Assembly (NCBI GenBank): GCA_016719605.1
Contig: JADJYW010000001.1
Span: 62,001 to 126,000 of the forward strand
Direction: 5' to 3'
Length of the DNA stretch: 64,000 nucleotides
DNA from: Lewinellaceae bacterium
Lineage (GTDB): Bacteria; Bacteroidota; Bacteroidia; Chitinophagales; Saprospiraceae
Positions within the stretch are counted from its first letter, which is position 1, and the number at the start of each line of letters is the position of its first letter. Positions 20,471 to 27,412 of this stretch are shown here, piece by piece. The notes under the pieces were generated by a model. The model was not told the DNA's origin and did not search any database. It worked only from the letters and a program-made list of their open reading frames with translations. Made by a program: the position numbers and the translations under genes.

Positions 20471-23400
20471 GTGGCGCCCGTGCTTTCCTGCCCGGCCAAC
20501 GCTTCGGCGCAGTGCACGGTGGATGAAATTCCGGTGTACGACAACCTGGCCGAGTTCAACACGGCAGGCGGTTTGGCTACGGATAACTGCGACCTGAACG
20601 GCAGCCTGTTCGGCTTGATGAGCCAGACACAGAGCGGCAACGTGTACACCCGCATCTACCGCGCAACCGACTTGTGCGGAAACACGGGTACCTGTGCGCA
20701 AACGATCACGGTGCTGGATACGCAAGTGCCGACATTCGTGAATTGCCCGGCCAATATTACGGTGGGCAACGATGTGGACAAGTGCGGCGCCAATGTGGTG
20801 TTCTCCACGCCGATTGCCGACGATAACTGCGGCGCGGTGACGGTGACCCAATCGGCGGGCCTTGCCGGCGGCAGCCTGTTCCCGGTAGGTGCCACGACGG
20901 TGACGTTCGTTGCCGCCGACCCGACAGGCAACACTACAACTTGCCAGTTTGTGATTGAAGTAACGGATATGCAAACGCCGACGGCGGTTTGCGAAAACAT
21001 AACAGTGCACCTGAACGCTTCGGGTGTGGCCAATGTAGTTGCTGCTCAAATTGGCGGTGGAAGCACGGACAACTGTCCGGCGGCCATGACGCTGACGCTG
21101 AGCCAAACGGCGTTCAACTGCTCGAACGTGGGCAACAACAACGTGACGCTGACGGTAACGGACGGCGCAGGCAACACGGCGATCTGTAACGCCACCGTAC
21201 TGGTGCGCGACCTGCTGCCGCCGACGTTCACCTGCCCGGCGCCGCAAACGGTCAACGGTTGCGATGGCCTCGTACCTGATCTGGTGAGCCTGATCACGAA
21301 TGCTGCCGACAACTGCGGTGTGGCTTCGATCACGCAAAACCCGGTGGCGGGTACCGACTTCGGCAATGCCAACGGCCAGAGCGTAAACGTGACGATTACC
21401 GTCACCGATGTGAACGGCAACGTGGCTACCTGCATCGTCCCGGTTTCGATTGTGGACAACGTGCCGCCGGTATTCACCAATTGCCCGACGGCGATGATCA
21501 TGATCGGTAACGACGTGGACCAGTGCTCGGGTAAACTGAACTGGAGCGTTCCGGTGGCTACGGATAACTGCGTACTGTTCTCGGTCGTACAAATTTCCGG
21601 CCCGGCATCGGGTACGGTGGTACCGGTGGGCCAGCCGCAAACGGTGACGTACCGCGCGTTCGACGCTGCCGGCAACAGCAGCACCTGCTCCTTCCAGGTT
21701 CAGGTAGTGGACACACAGAACCCGGCCTTCGACGCCGACATCGTGATGCCGTCCAATGTGACGGTGGAATGCGATGCCGTCCCGGCTCCGTTCGTGCTGA
21801 CCAACGACGATGTGCATGACAATTGCACCGCGTCCAGCCAACTGGTGCTTACATTCACCGAGGTTCGGACCGACGGCAACTGCCTGTTCAACTATACCCT
21901 GACCCGTACGTGGCGGGTGACGGACCAGGCGGGCAACCAACTGGTACACACTCAGATCGTGACGGTACGCGACACCAAGGCGCCGACGGCTATCTGCCAA
22001 AACGCTACGGTGACGCTGGACAAGGCCGGCAATGTTTCGATCACAGCCGCCCAGATCAACAACGGTTCGTTTGACAACTGCACGGCACAGGGCAACCTGA
22101 CCCTGACGGTAGCACCGAGCGCGTTCACTTGCGCCAACCTCGGCGCCAATGTGGTGACGCTGACGGTAACCGACCAGTGTGGCAATAGTGCCACTTGCAC
22201 GGCAACGGTGACGGTACTCGAAGGCATTGGCCCGTGCGCGCCGCAATTCAGCGCCACGACCTCGTGCCTGAACAATGCCACGACCATGGACAACGGCCAG
22301 TTTATTGACCAGATCACGGTCAAATCGCTGGCAATGCAAACCTGGACGGTTTCGACTAACTCCGGCTTGTTCGCAGCCAACAGCCCGGCCCCGCCGGCAG
22401 CGCCCACGGGCCTGCCCACCGGAACGGCGTTGACGGCCGGCACAGCCGACGGTATAGACAACGACGGCGACGGCCAGGTGGACGAGGCTGACGAGATGGT
22501 CTTCTACACCCTCCGCGGTGTGCATGTAGAGGCAGTCGGTTACACGATCACCGTGCAGAACAACCTCGGTCAGACGGGCACGATCAGCAACAAGGGTTTT
22601 TACCCGACACCGTATTTTATCAATCTGGATGGACCGTTCTGCGTGGAAACACCGCCGTTCGCCATTGAGGTGGGTGAAACGTACGGCGCACAGGGTACCG
22701 TGACCGGTATTATGGTGAATGGCGTAGCAACGAACACGTTCAATGCCGCCCAACTGGGTATCGGTTTCCACACGGTAATGGCAACCTTCGATGCAGGCAG
22801 CGCCACCACAAATCTGGTCATCAATGGCCAGTTAGTGGGCGGTACGAATGCCGAGGCCCTGGCCGATCCGGGTTGTCAGCAGAAGATCACGCAGATTGTT
22901 CAAGTGGTGGGCACGCCCGCGGTGATTATTTGCAACGACCTGGTGCATGTGTCGCTGAACGCTGATTGTATTGCCGATATCACGCCGGACGACGTGCTGG
23001 AAGGCACTTATGCCTGCTTCGACGACTACTCGGTGGTGCTGACATATCCGGCAGGTACGAATTCGTACAACCCGCCGAACCGCGTGGACGCAACCCACAT
23101 CGGCAAGACGCTGAACTACATGCTCGTGCATGCGCAGAGCGGCAACGTATGCTGGGGTAAGGTCAAGGTGGAGGATAAACTCGCACCGATCCTGACCTGC
23201 CCGGCCGACATCACGATTGCTTGCAGTGAGAATACGGGTGTTTCCCATACGGGCAACATAGGCATCTCGGATTGCAGCAGCACGACGACACAGGTGGACG
23301 ATACGGTTGTAAACAATGGCGATTGCGCCAACCCGCGCGCGGTGATCACCCGGACGTTCTTCGTGACCGACCAGTGGGGTAACCAGTCGGCCTGCACGCA

Positions 23401-26400
23401 AACGATCACGGTGTTGCCGTTCGACCTGGACAATGTAGTGTTCCCAGCTGATGTAACGCTGAACTGCGACGCTATCGCGGGCAACCCGACTGCCACGGCT
23501 CCGGCCAATGCCGGTTCGCCGAGCATCAACGGCGCCTCGATTGTGGGCAGCGTGTTGTGCAACGCCAAGGTGAACTTCACCGATACGAAGTACGACGGCT
23601 GCGAAGGTTCGTACACGATCCTGCGTACCTGGAGCGTGTTGAGCGACTGTCTGCCTGTAGGCGCCGGCAACCCGGCGACGCGTGTGCAGCGCATCGAGGT
23701 GAAAGACAGCACCGGGCCGCAGTTTGACTGCCCGTCGGACGTGACTGTTTCGGTGGATCCGTTCGGCTGCTGCGCCACGGCGCCGCTGCCCTCGGTCATC
23801 GTTTCGGAAGGTTGCTCGGCGGTGAAGAGTCTGGAAGCCAAAGTGACAGGTGTTGATCCGGCAACGGGCAACGTCATCACATTCACGGTGACCGGTACGC
23901 TGGGCGATTTTGCCGGCAACAACTACTGGACTCCGGATACGCTGGCGATCTTCCCGTACACCAACTGCTTGCCGATTGGAATTTACACGGTGACCTACAC
24001 GGCAGCCGACGGCTGCGGAAACATATCAACTTGCCAGTTTGAAATGACGATAGAAGACCTGGTACCGCCGGTAGTTGCTTGTGATGAATTCACGCAAGTA
24101 GCGCTGGGCGCCAACGGAGAAGCGCTTGTAAATGCTTCGACCTTCGACGACGGTTCCTACGACAACTGTGCGCCGGTGTCCTTCAAGGCCCGCCGCATGA
24201 ATATCAACGATTGCCAGACGGACACCTTGTTCCACGATCAGGTGAAGTTCTGTTGCAGCGACATCAACGACACGATCACCGTGGTGCTCCGGGTGTACGA
24301 CATCCCGGTACCGACCGGTACGCTGGCGCTTGACGCCTACGATGCCCACTACAACGACTGCATGGTGCAGGTGTTTGTGGAGGATAAGATCAAACCGATT
24401 TGCAACGCTCCTGCCCATGTGACGGTGAGCTGCGAGAGTTTCGATCCGACCCTGTGGGCTTATGGTTTTGCGACGGCGGTTGATAATTGCTGTCTGGACA
24501 CGATCACCGAGACGCGCAACATTTCCCTGTTCGACACGGTGTGCAACCGGGGTACGATCACGCGGACGTTCCGGGTGTTCGACTGCGGTGGCAACTCGAC
24601 AACCTGCACGCAGCGTGTAACGGCGACCTACGAGCAGGACTACTTCGTGCGCTTCCCGGACGACGTGATCGTGACGGTGTGCGACGGTACCAGCAACTAC
24701 AGTGCGCCGACATTCTTCGGTGAAGACTGCGAACTCCTGGGTGTATCGCACGAGGACGAGGTGTTCACGGTGGTGCCCGACGCTTGTTTCAAAATCGAGC
24801 GGACCTGGACGATCATCAACTGGTGCACCTACAACCCGAATGCGGGCTGCATTGAGGTGCCGAACCCGAATCCGAACGTCATCACGAATGCTCCGCAGAA
24901 CCTGCCCGGCCCGATCGTATCGCCGGTGGGTACGCCTGCTCCGTGGAATCCGACTACCGTAGCAGTCTCCCCGGGTGTTTCGCCGACGAACTACGCGACA
25001 TTCTGGAGTGCCAATGCCAACTGCTACAAGTACAAGCAGATCATCAAAGTAATAGACACGCAGAAGCCGATCATCGAAAACTGCCCGGCCGGCCCGGATA
25101 CGGTTTGCGACCTGACGGCGAACAACGCCCAGTTGTGGAACGAAATGTACTGGTGGGATGCGACGATTGCCGGCCACGACCTGTGCGAAGGCCCGACCGA
25201 TCTGACGATCACGGCCACCGACCTGTGTTCGGATTCGAGTGTGAACATCCGCTACCTGCTGTTCCTTGACCTGGATGGCGACGGCACGATGGAGACGGTA
25301 ATCAACAGCAATCAGACCGGCATTGCCGGGCTGGGCTGGAATGCTGTCCCGTACAACAATGTCAACGGCCCTGTTTCGATCCGCGCGTTCGATCAGCGCC
25401 CGGTACCGGCCAACCAGAAATACGGCTTTGCTTTGCAGACGACTACCTCCGGCGACAAACGCACGGCTTCGGTACGCTGGAACACGCAACAGACGCAGGG
25501 CACTTATGTGATACCGGAACTGCCTTACGGCAACCACAAGATCAAGTGGTTTGTAGAAGACGGCTGCGGCAACGAAAGTGTGTGCGAGTACACGTTCGAG
25601 GTAAAGGATTGCAAGAAGCCGACGGTAGTGTGCATCAATGGTTTGAGCGTGAATATCATGCCGACGAAGATGATCACCCTGACAGCCAACGACTTCCTCC
25701 AGTACACGGAAGACAACTGCACACCGGCGAACCAGATCGTCACGGCGATTCGGAAAGCAGGTGCCGGCACCGGCTTCCCGACGCTGCCGAATGGCCAGCC
25801 GCAAACAAGCGTGACCTTCGATTGCAACGAACTGGGACAACAGAATGTGGAGCTTTGGGCCATGGATTTGGCCGGCAATGCCGACTTCTGCGGAACGTAT
25901 GTCCTCGTTCAGGACAACGCGGGCCACTGCACGAGTACCACCGGCGCCATCGCCGGCGCCCTGAATACGGAAGCCGGTAACGGTCTGGAAGATGCCGACG
26001 TGGAACTCAACGGTTCGGCGCCGACCAACCCGACGGTGAACCTGCTGACCTCGACGGACGACAACGGCCAGTATGTCTTCGGTGGCGTACCTTATGCAGG
26101 CGACTACACGGTGACGCCAATCAAGGACAACGACCCGCTCAACGGCGTCTCGACCTTTGACCTGGTGCTGATCAACAAGCACATTCTCGGTCTGGAACCG
26201 CTGAACAGCCCGTACAAGATGATTGCTGCGGATGCCAACAACAGCCGTTCGATCACGACCTTCGACATCCTGGAACTGCGCAAGTTGATCCTCGGTATCT
26301 ACACCGATCTGCCGAACAACACCTCGTGGCGTTTTGTGGACGATGCATACAACTTCCCGAACCTGCTCAATCCGTTCCAGGAACTCTTCCCGGAAACGAA

Positions 26401-26584
26401 ACAGGTAGCCGACCTGCAGTCTATCCTCCTGGATCAGGACTTCGTGGCGGTGAAAGTGGGTGACGTGAATGGCAATGCCGTGACAAGCAGTCTGCTGAGC
26501 ACGGACGACCGTACCAGCGCAACTATGTTGTTTGATGTTAGCGGCCCTCCCAACAGGGAGGGGCGCCACGGTGAAAGCGGGTGA
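16784..26584 (+). CDS. Giant gene segment 11: second HYR array, non-repetitive HYR modules, tail with dockerin-like domain
   Basis: Authentic from about 16884. The two-module 486-bp units start near 17078, 17564, 18527, 19013, 19499 and 19985, with one four-module super-unit at 17564-18526. Diverse HYR modules follow (20490-22230), then a stretch with GIDNDGDGQVDEAD (an EF-hand-like calcium loop, about 22450) and an Ig-like region. The tail shared with the three downstream paralogs begins near 22920 (VIICNDLVHVSLN). It includes CDC-rich modules, a carboxypeptidase-regulatory-like domain (about 25940-26110) and a dockerin-like pair of loops (26125-26345, with STFDLVLINKHILGL and ITTFDILELRKLILG). 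The frame ends wrongly in the palindrome near 26550, giving GPPNREGRHGESG. Confidence 0.8.
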   Translation: MRQCHRAHASGDDTGHASAGAAEFAAGKCGRGLFEDVPAIAAVTYTDNCAGTVDFDFNETILPGDCAHNFTITRTWTAVDFAGHSTQFVQTINVNDNVAPTWTSVLPQNTAVQCGEDVQPATLTASDNCSGDVSIEFSETLLPGAGPNDGATLTRTWTATDVCGNAIVHTQVVTILDTQAPALQNLPQANVGVVCSEDVPAIAAVTYTDNCAGTVDFDFNETILPGDCAHNFTITRTWTAVDFAGHSTQFVQTINVNDNVAPTWTSALPQNTAVQCGEDVQPATLTASDNCSGDVSIEFSETLLPGAGPNDGATLTRTWTATDVCGNAIVHTQVVTILDTQAPGLQNLPQANVDVACATDVPAVAAVIYTDNCAGTIDFDFTEVEIPGACVNQFQVIRTWTAVDFAGNSTVFVQTITVSDTEAPELYAKPLRRHYQCIDEVEIAPYQFATDNCGIATIDFAETENPGVCPSEVIIERRWVAYDLCGNSSVWEQEIHVLDTIAPVLRSTPVNRTYACAEDIPVAPSVQAEDNCDIVFVDFAETTEPGSCPNQYTITRRWYAYDVCGNTAEHWQTITVNDSIAPTWTSALPADITVQCGEAANPSATLTASDNCTTPVDIEFSETLLPGAGPNDGATLTRIWTATDVCGNAIVHTQVVTILDTQAPTLNNLPQANVSVVCSENVPAIAAVTYTDNCQGTVDFDFNETILPGDCAHNFTITRTWTAVDFAGNSAQFVQTINVNDNVAPTWTSALPQDATIQCGEQVQPATLTASDNCSGDISIEFNETLLPGAGPNDGSILTRTWTATDVCGNSIQHTQVVTILDTQAPTLNNLPQATVSVVCSENVPAIAAVTYTDNCAGTVDFDFNETILPGDCAHNFTITRTWTAVDFAGNSTQFVQTIHVNDNVAPTWTSALPQDATIQCGEQVQAATLTASDNCSGAVLIEFNETLLPGAGPNDGSILTRTWTATDVCGNAIVHTQVVTILDTQAPTLNNLPQANVSVVCSENVPAIAAVTYTDNCQGTVDFDFNETILPGDCAHNFTITRTWTAVDFAGNSTQFVQTINVNDNVAPTWTSALPQNATIQCGETVPAVATMTASDNCSGDVLIEFNETLLPGAGPNDGSILTRTWTATDVCGNSIQYVQTIAITDTQAPVLANLPASVVTVACSEDVPAIAAVTYTDNCAGTVTFDFSETTQAGSCPNNFTVTRIWTAVDFAGNSTQFVQTINVNDDVAPVLSCPANASAQCTVDEIPVYDNLAEFNTAGGLATDNCDLNGSLFGLMSQTQSGNVYTRIYRATDLCGNTGTCAQTITVLDTQVPTFVNCPANITVGNDVDKCGANVVFSTPIADDNCGAVTVTQSAGLAGGSLFPVGATTVTFVAADPTGNTTTCQFVIEVTDMQTPTAVCENITVHLNASGVANVVAAQIGGGSTDNCPAAMTLTLSQTAFNCSNVGNNNVTLTVTDGAGNTAICNATVLVRDLLPPTFTCPAPQTVNGCDGLVPDLVSLITNAADNCGVASITQNPVAGTDFGNANGQSVNVTITVTDVNGNVATCIVPVSIVDNVPPVFTNCPTAMIMIGNDVDQCSGKLNWSVPVATDNCVLFSVVQISGPASGTVVPVGQPQTVTYRAFDAAGNSSTCSFQVQVVDTQNPAFDADIVMPSNVTVECDAVPAPFVLTNDDVHDNCTASSQLVLTFTEVRTDGNCLFNYTLTRTWRVTDQAGNQLVHTQIVTVRDTKAPTAICQNATVTLDKAGNVSITAAQINNGSFDNCTAQGNLTLTVAPSAFTCANLGANVVTLTVTDQCGNSATCTATVTVLEGIGPCAPQFSATTSCLNNATTMDNGQFIDQITVKSLAMQTWTVSTNSGLFAANSPAPPAAPTGLPTGTALTAGTADGIDNDGDGQVDEADEMVFYTLRGVHVEAVGYTITVQNNLGQTGTISNKGFYPTPYFINLDGPFCVETPPFAIEVGETYGAQGTVTGIMVNGVATNTFNAAQLGIGFHTVMATFDAGSATTNLVINGQLVGGTNAEALADPGCQQKITQIVQVVGTPAVIICNDLVHVSLNADCIADITPDDVLEGTYACFDDYSVVLTYPAGTNSYNPPNRVDATHIGKTLNYMLVHAQSGNVCWGKVKVEDKLAPILTCPADITIACSENTGVSHTGNIGISDCSSTTTQVDDTVVNNGDCANPRAVITRTFFVTDQWGNQSACTQTITVLPFDLDNVVFPADVTLNCDAIAGNPTATAPANAGSPSINGASIVGSVLCNAKVNFTDTKYDGCEGSYTILRTWSVLSDCLPVGAGNPATRVQRIEVKDSTGPQFDCPSDVTVSVDPFGCCATAPLPSVIVSEGCSAVKSLEAKVTGVDPATGNVITFTVTGTLGDFAGNNYWTPDTLAIFPYTNCLPIGIYTVTYTAADGCGNISTCQFEMTIEDLVPPVVACDEFTQVALGANGEALVNASTFDDGSYDNCAPVSFKARRMNINDCQTDTLFHDQVKFCCSDINDTITVVLRVYDIPVPTGTLALDAYDAHYNDCMVQVFVEDKIKPICNAPAHVTVSCESFDPTLWAYGFATAVDNCCLDTITETRNISLFDTVCNRGTITRTFRVFDCGGNSTTCTQRVTATYEQDYFVRFPDDVIVTVCDGTSNYSAPTFFGEDCELLGVSHEDEVFTVVPDACFKIERTWTIINWCTYNPNAGCIEVPNPNPNVITNAPQNLPGPIVSPVGTPAPWNPTTVAVSPGVSPTNYATFWSANANCYKYKQIIKVIDTQKPIIENCPAGPDTVCDLTANNAQLWNEMYWWDATIAGHDLCEGPTDLTITATDLCSDSSVNIRYLLFLDLDGDGTMETVINSNQTGIAGLGWNAVPYNNVNGPVSIRAFDQRPVPANQKYGFALQTTTSGDKRTASVRWNTQQTQGTYVIPELPYGNHKIKWFVEDGCGNESVCEYTFEVKDCKKPTVVCINGLSVNIMPTKMITLTANDFLQYTEDNCTPANQIVTAIRKAGAGTGFPTLPNGQPQTSVTFDCNELGQQNVELWAMDLAGNADFCGTYVLVQDNAGHCTSTTGAIAGALNTEAGNGLEDADVELNGSAPTNPTVNLLTSTDDNGQYVFGGVPYAGDYTVTPIKDNDPLNGVSTFDLVLINKHILGLEPLNSPYKMIAADANNSRSITTFDILELRKLILGIYTDLPNNTSWRFVDDAYNFPNLLNPFQELFPETKQVADLQSILLDQDFVAVKVGDVNGNAVTSSLLSTDDRTSATMLFDVSGPPNREGRHGESG

Positions 26585-27188
26585 AACCTTCTCGGTTGAT
26601 TTCCGCGCTGCCGAGCGCGCGCTTGGCTACCAGTTCACGCTGCACTTCCCGAATCTGGAAGTGGTGGATGTGCTGCCGGGCGAAGCGATGACGGCGGGCA
26701 ACTTCGGAGTGTTCAACCAGGAGCACAGTTTGACGACCTCGTTTGACAACGACCGCGTGAATGGCGCCTTCTCCGTGACCTTCCGCGCGAAAGCCGGCGG
26801 CGACCTGAGCAAGATGCTGACGGTATCCAGCCGGATCACGAAAGCAGAGGGTTACAATCTGAACCACGAGCGCCAGGCCATTGCCTTGCGTTTCAACGGC
26901 CAGAATGGTCCGGTGATCGCTGCCCAGGGCTTCGAGTTGTACCAGAACGCGCCCAACCCGTGGACAACCAGAACGCAAATCGGCTTCTACCTGCCGGAGG
27001 CATCAGAGGCTACGCTGACGGTGTTCGACGAAACGGGCCGCACGGTGTTCGGACAGACGGGCGACTTTGGCAAGGGCCACAATGCCTTTGTTCTGGATCG
27101 CGCACTGATCAACACTTCCGGTGTGCTGTACTACCAGGTGGAAACACCTACGGACAGCGCCGTGAAGACGATGATTCAGGTGAAGTAA
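26532..27188 (+). CDS. Giant gene segment 12: cohesin-like domain and T9SS type A sorting domain (C-terminus)
   Basis: The true sequence restarts at about 26565 (ATVKAGETFSVDF). A cohesin-like domain spans about 26570-26860 (YQFTLHFPNLEVVDVLPG, NFGVF, FSVTFRA). The last 90 or so residues are a T9SS type A sorting domain with the typical FELYQNAPNPW opening, TQIGFYLPE, TVFDETGR and KTMIQVK end. In the T9SS, the C-terminal signal directs export through the outer membrane and is removed when the protein is attached to the surface. The gene ends in TAA at 27186-27188, followed by a clear terminator hairpin. This segment should be fused to the previous one, from which it is separated by the out-of-frame palindrome at 26545-26562. 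Confidence 0.8.
   Translation: MMLAALPTGRGATVKAGETFSVDFRAAERALGYQFTLHFPNLEVVDVLPGEAMTAGNFGVFNQEHSLTTSFDNDRVNGAFSVTFRAKAGGDLSKMLTVSSRITKAEGYNLNHERQAIALRFNGQNGPVIAAQGFELYQNAPNPWTTRTQIGFYLPEASEATLTVFDETGRTVFGQTGDFGKGHNAFVLDRALINTSGVLYYQVETPTDSAVKTMIQVK
26545..26562. repeat. GC-rich palindrome inside coding sequence (copy 1)
   Basis: CCCTCCC-AACA-GGGAGGG has perfect 7-bp arms and a 4-base loop. It lies between the dockerin-like and cohesin-like parts, at the point where two downstream paralogs carry the same palindrome and one carries none. Here the inserted length is not a multiple of three and breaks the frame. Confidence 0.8.
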
Positions 27189-27253
27189 AAAGTGTTTAAG
27201 CAGGTTGGTGCGGTTTATTTCTGTAAATCCGCACAAACCATATAAGATTGAAG

Positions 27254-27290
27254 AAGGCAGCCCCCCCGACATGGGGCTGCCTTTCTTTTT
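27254..27290 (+). terminator. Rho-independent terminator after giant gene 1
   Basis: An 11-bp stem (AAGGCAGCCCC / GGGGCTGCCTT) with an 8-base loop is followed by TCTTTTT. It lies 66 bp after the stop codon at 27188, the expected place for the terminator. The rest of the 27189-27412 gap shows no other clear feature. Confidence 0.85.
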
Positions 27291-27412
27291 ACCCGGGGGC
27301 CGGAGGAAGCAGGGTTGAGACAGAACCGACGGTTTCCCAAAACTGCTTTGTTCTCTTGCTTGAATTTTTCGCTGCTTTTAATTTGACACGCTTAATCTAA
27401 ATACCACGTTTC

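Larger units (their letters stand above)
1..27188 (+). pseudogene. Giant HYR-repeat T9SS surface protein, full extent; 5' end outside window, many frameshifts
   Basis: This is one continuous protein design spread over several reading frames. Homology resumes at each frame break without loss of domain order, so I read it as a single gene of more than 27 kb (over 9,000 codons) that starts upstream of the window. The order is DUF11/acidic repeats, two cohesin-like domains, a 17-unit HYR array, a second HYR array, then a tail with dockerin-like, cohesin-like and T9SS sorting domains ending in KTMIQVK. Frame changes lie near 2372, 5350, 10158, 10605, a cluster at 11330-12125, then 13077, 13192, 14005, 14964, 16883 and 26556. 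Most are single-base indels within repeats. Sequencing or assembly error is the simplest reading, but a decayed gene cannot be excluded. The product would be secreted and surface-attached by the T9SS. The segments are listed separately below. Confidence 0.75.

Noticed and set aside
18788..26569. Antisense open frames of 1,327 and 847 codons opposite the first giant's second half
   Set aside because: Arg/Val/His-rich shadow of a GC-biased coding strand, with no recognisable motifs. The plus strand encodes clear HYR and dockerin-like modules.
26565..27188. Separate gene starting at 26532
   Set aside because: It is the C-terminal continuation of the giant gene, with cohesin-like and sorting domains in the same order as in the intact paralogs. 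Its first residues come from the palindrome.
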